NCBI RefSeq assembly: GCF_018691265.1
Contig: NW_024881321.1
Coordinates: 18,014,698-18,078,697 of the forward strand
Source: Tyto alba
Lineage: Eukaryota > Chordata > Aves > Strigiformes > Tytonidae
Length of the DNA stretch: 64,000 bases
Direction: 5' to 3'
Within the stretch, counting starts at the first letter, position 1. Each line of letters opens with the position of its first letter. This document shows positions 62,230 to 64,000 of the stretch, piece by piece. The notes under the pieces are model-generated. The model had not been told where the DNA came from and ran no database searches. It worked only from the letters and a program-made list of their open reading frames with translations. The position numbers and the translations under genes are program-made.

Positions 62230-64000
62230 CAACAGAATCACCCTGAATTTGAGAGCTAGGGGTTTGGATTACAACTTTGTTTCCTAGGTTTGGCTATAAT
62301 CTTCTGTAATGTTTTACAGAGAATTTAATATATTACTCACTTTCCTTTTTTATTTTCTTTAGTGTATTCTTTGAGATTTATTTATGAATGTCTAAAATCA
62401 AGATGCTTGAGTGCAGGGGATATAAAAGCTGTCATTATTGCCACACAGTCTTTTCCACATTGTATCATAGGCTCTTTATGCCTTAATAGCATGCTAAAAA
62501 GTACTTTAAAGATGTTGTATCTGATGCTTATGACATTTCACATAAAAGATTACAGGCTGTACAGCTCAGCTGGTGGTGCCAGGTGTGTGTGCACTTCATT
62601 TCAGGAGATATCACTAAGAAATATTTATGATGGGTAGTGAAATGATTGCGAGAGAAAAACATTGCTGTAATAGGAACTGCAGTATCATTTAACTTTCAAA
62701 TTCTTTTTATCCAAGTTGCTGTCTTAATAGTGGCTGTCATAGATGCATTACATTAGCATACCCATGGTGGGGTCCATCTGCTACAATGTAAGAGTCTAAA
62801 AATTAGACATACAATTCTAAGTTAGTCATCCTAGGCTATACTTTCATTTGAGAGATATAGACCCTTCCAGAGGAATATTCACATTAAACTCTTATTTTAT
62901 GATGATCTGAATCGCCTCTGAAATGCAGCTATCCCTCATTGACTACAAAGTGCATGTAGAGTTACAAGCTTAGGTTCAGGCATGTAATTTTAAATTATCA
63001 AGATTATTAAATTTGAACAAATTAAGGTTTGGTTTACCAGTTCTTATTTGGTTTCCTTAAAATCTTTCTCCAAATAATCTATTATTATTTATATAGCATA
63101 AATATAATTAAATATTTATCCTTTACCCAAGAAAAAGTGACAAACTGTGATAACACAGATCCAAAATATAGGAGTTTTACAGTAGGGCTGCACACTGGCA
63201 AATTACCTGGTTCCAAAGATTTGTGTCTTACATAATGTCAGAAGGAAACAAAGGAGCAAGGCATCCCCTTTTCAAAGGCATGGAAATGGCTGTGCTCCTC
63301 CCTAGGGTGATGGCTTCATCAAGAAGCCCAGCCCAGAACTGCTCATACTTCTGCTGGGGTGCATGGTGAATTTGCAACATTAAATGCCATTTACTGTCCC
63401 TGTAGCTGTTCTCACATTTCTATCACATTTCTGATGAGACATGCAGGCAGTTTTCAAGGACATGAAGCCGAGGAGCACATGCTGCTGTGCCTAGATGTAC
63501 AGCATAACAAACAAAAGGAGTCATTTCCTTAGCCAAAGGTGGGAGACATGAAATTCTGGCAGAATAAGTGCCCTGATGAAAAATGGACTGTCTTAATCTT
63601 TCTCCACTGTGGTTTGACATATTTATTGAGAGAAGAGATCTTGGTTTAGTCCTTTGCCTTGTCAGCTAGAGCCAGCAAATTATATTATTTTGTTTTCGTG
63701 GAAATAGGCAAAAAAAAATTCCTTTTTAATGAGCAGGAGTGATTATATTTTAGATGAACCCAGAATGCTGTAAATTTTATTTCCATGTGTTTTTTAGGCA
63801 CAGACCACAAATGGGCTAAGGATGTTTGGCATTGGTTTTGAGACCAGCAGGTAAGAACAGAGAGTAAATACAGGTGTCTTAAGGCAGGAAGAGTTGTTCC
63901 AAATTCTGTGAACCAATCTGGGCCCTTCTGAGTTGCAGTATCTACTATGAAAAGCCTGAATTCTGCCATTTTTTTGTTTTGAAGTAGTTTATAAGAATAT

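Larger units (their letters stand above)
49892..64000. other. Unique AT-rich noncoding sequence
   Basis: About 14 kb with no recognised gene or dispersed repeat. It contains a GC-rich patch at about 50280-50450, a (TA)n run at 53461-53477 and a TTTAGA-like hexamer tract at 62173-62229. Good splice-site pairs occur on the plus strand at 53.8-57.9 kb and could belong to an unrecognised transcript. The stretch 59640-59770 looks like a candidate conserved element by motif content. Confidence 0.45.

Noticed and set aside
62052..62246. Open frame with alternating Leu-Asp/Glu residues
   Set aside because: The periodicity comes from the TTTAGA hexamer repeat at 62173-62229.
1..64000. CRISPR arrays, operons, phage or plasmid systems
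   Set aside because: No regular repeat-spacer arrays, ribosome-binding sites or dense same-strand ORFs. The repeats present (CR1, avian LTRs) mark the DNA as bird nuclear genome.

Overview
The window looks like AT-rich nuclear DNA from a bird. It carries CR1 LINE 3' ends, whose reverse-complement hallmark is the 'TTGGAAGGGACCTCTGAAGG' type of sequence. It also carries several avian-type retroviral solo LTRs, including types with ends such as TGTCATGGTTTGAGCC and TGTGGTGGGTTGATCC. I saw no satellite arrays, tRNA, rRNA or CRISPR arrays, and no bacterial-style gene packing. The longest open frames are about 150 codons, lack family signatures and are what chance would give. I recognise no intact protein-coding gene, so this is most likely a gene desert or the interior of a very long intron. 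Family assignments rest on memory of avian repeats, not on a database search.

Layout. 1-1.5 kb is unique AT-rich sequence. About 1.5-2.09 kb is a CpG-rich solo LTR on the minus strand. About 7.41-7.89 kb is a second minus-strand solo LTR that keeps a TATA box, an inverted CCAAT box and a 14-bp perfect palindrome containing CACGTG. From 7.9 to 20.7 kb the sequence is unique with only short homopolymers. 20.6-24.7 kb is the repeat-rich core. It holds a 33-bp tandem duplication, a 5'-truncated CR1, an old LTR remnant on the plus strand (LTR B) interrupted by a complete 1094-bp minus-strand LTR of a related type (LTR A) with a 5-bp target-site duplication, and a third, truncated LTR ending in a short perfect inverted repeat. 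About 35.6-36.3 kb is a decayed plus-strand LINE fragment of an old CR1/L3-like type. 41.3-43.6 kb holds two long GT-rich tracts. 45.4-46.2 kb is a minus-strand CR1 fragment still encoding a recognisable piece of the reverse-transcriptase protein C-terminus. 49.3-49.9 kb is another minus-strand solo LTR. The rest, to 64 kb, is unique AT-rich sequence.

The elements record several waves of insertion: old CR1/L3-like LINEs, then CR1 copies and LTR B, then LTR A inserted into B, plus two CpG-rich and therefore probably younger LTRs. A few stretches look like candidate conserved noncoding elements (28.2-28.5, 44.9-45.2 and 59.6-59.8 kb). A run of good splice-site pairs on the plus strand at 53.8-57.9 kb could mark a spliced transcript. 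These are hypotheses from pattern reading only. I found nothing that amounts to a clear undescribed biological system; the nested LTRs are the best-supported unusual structure.
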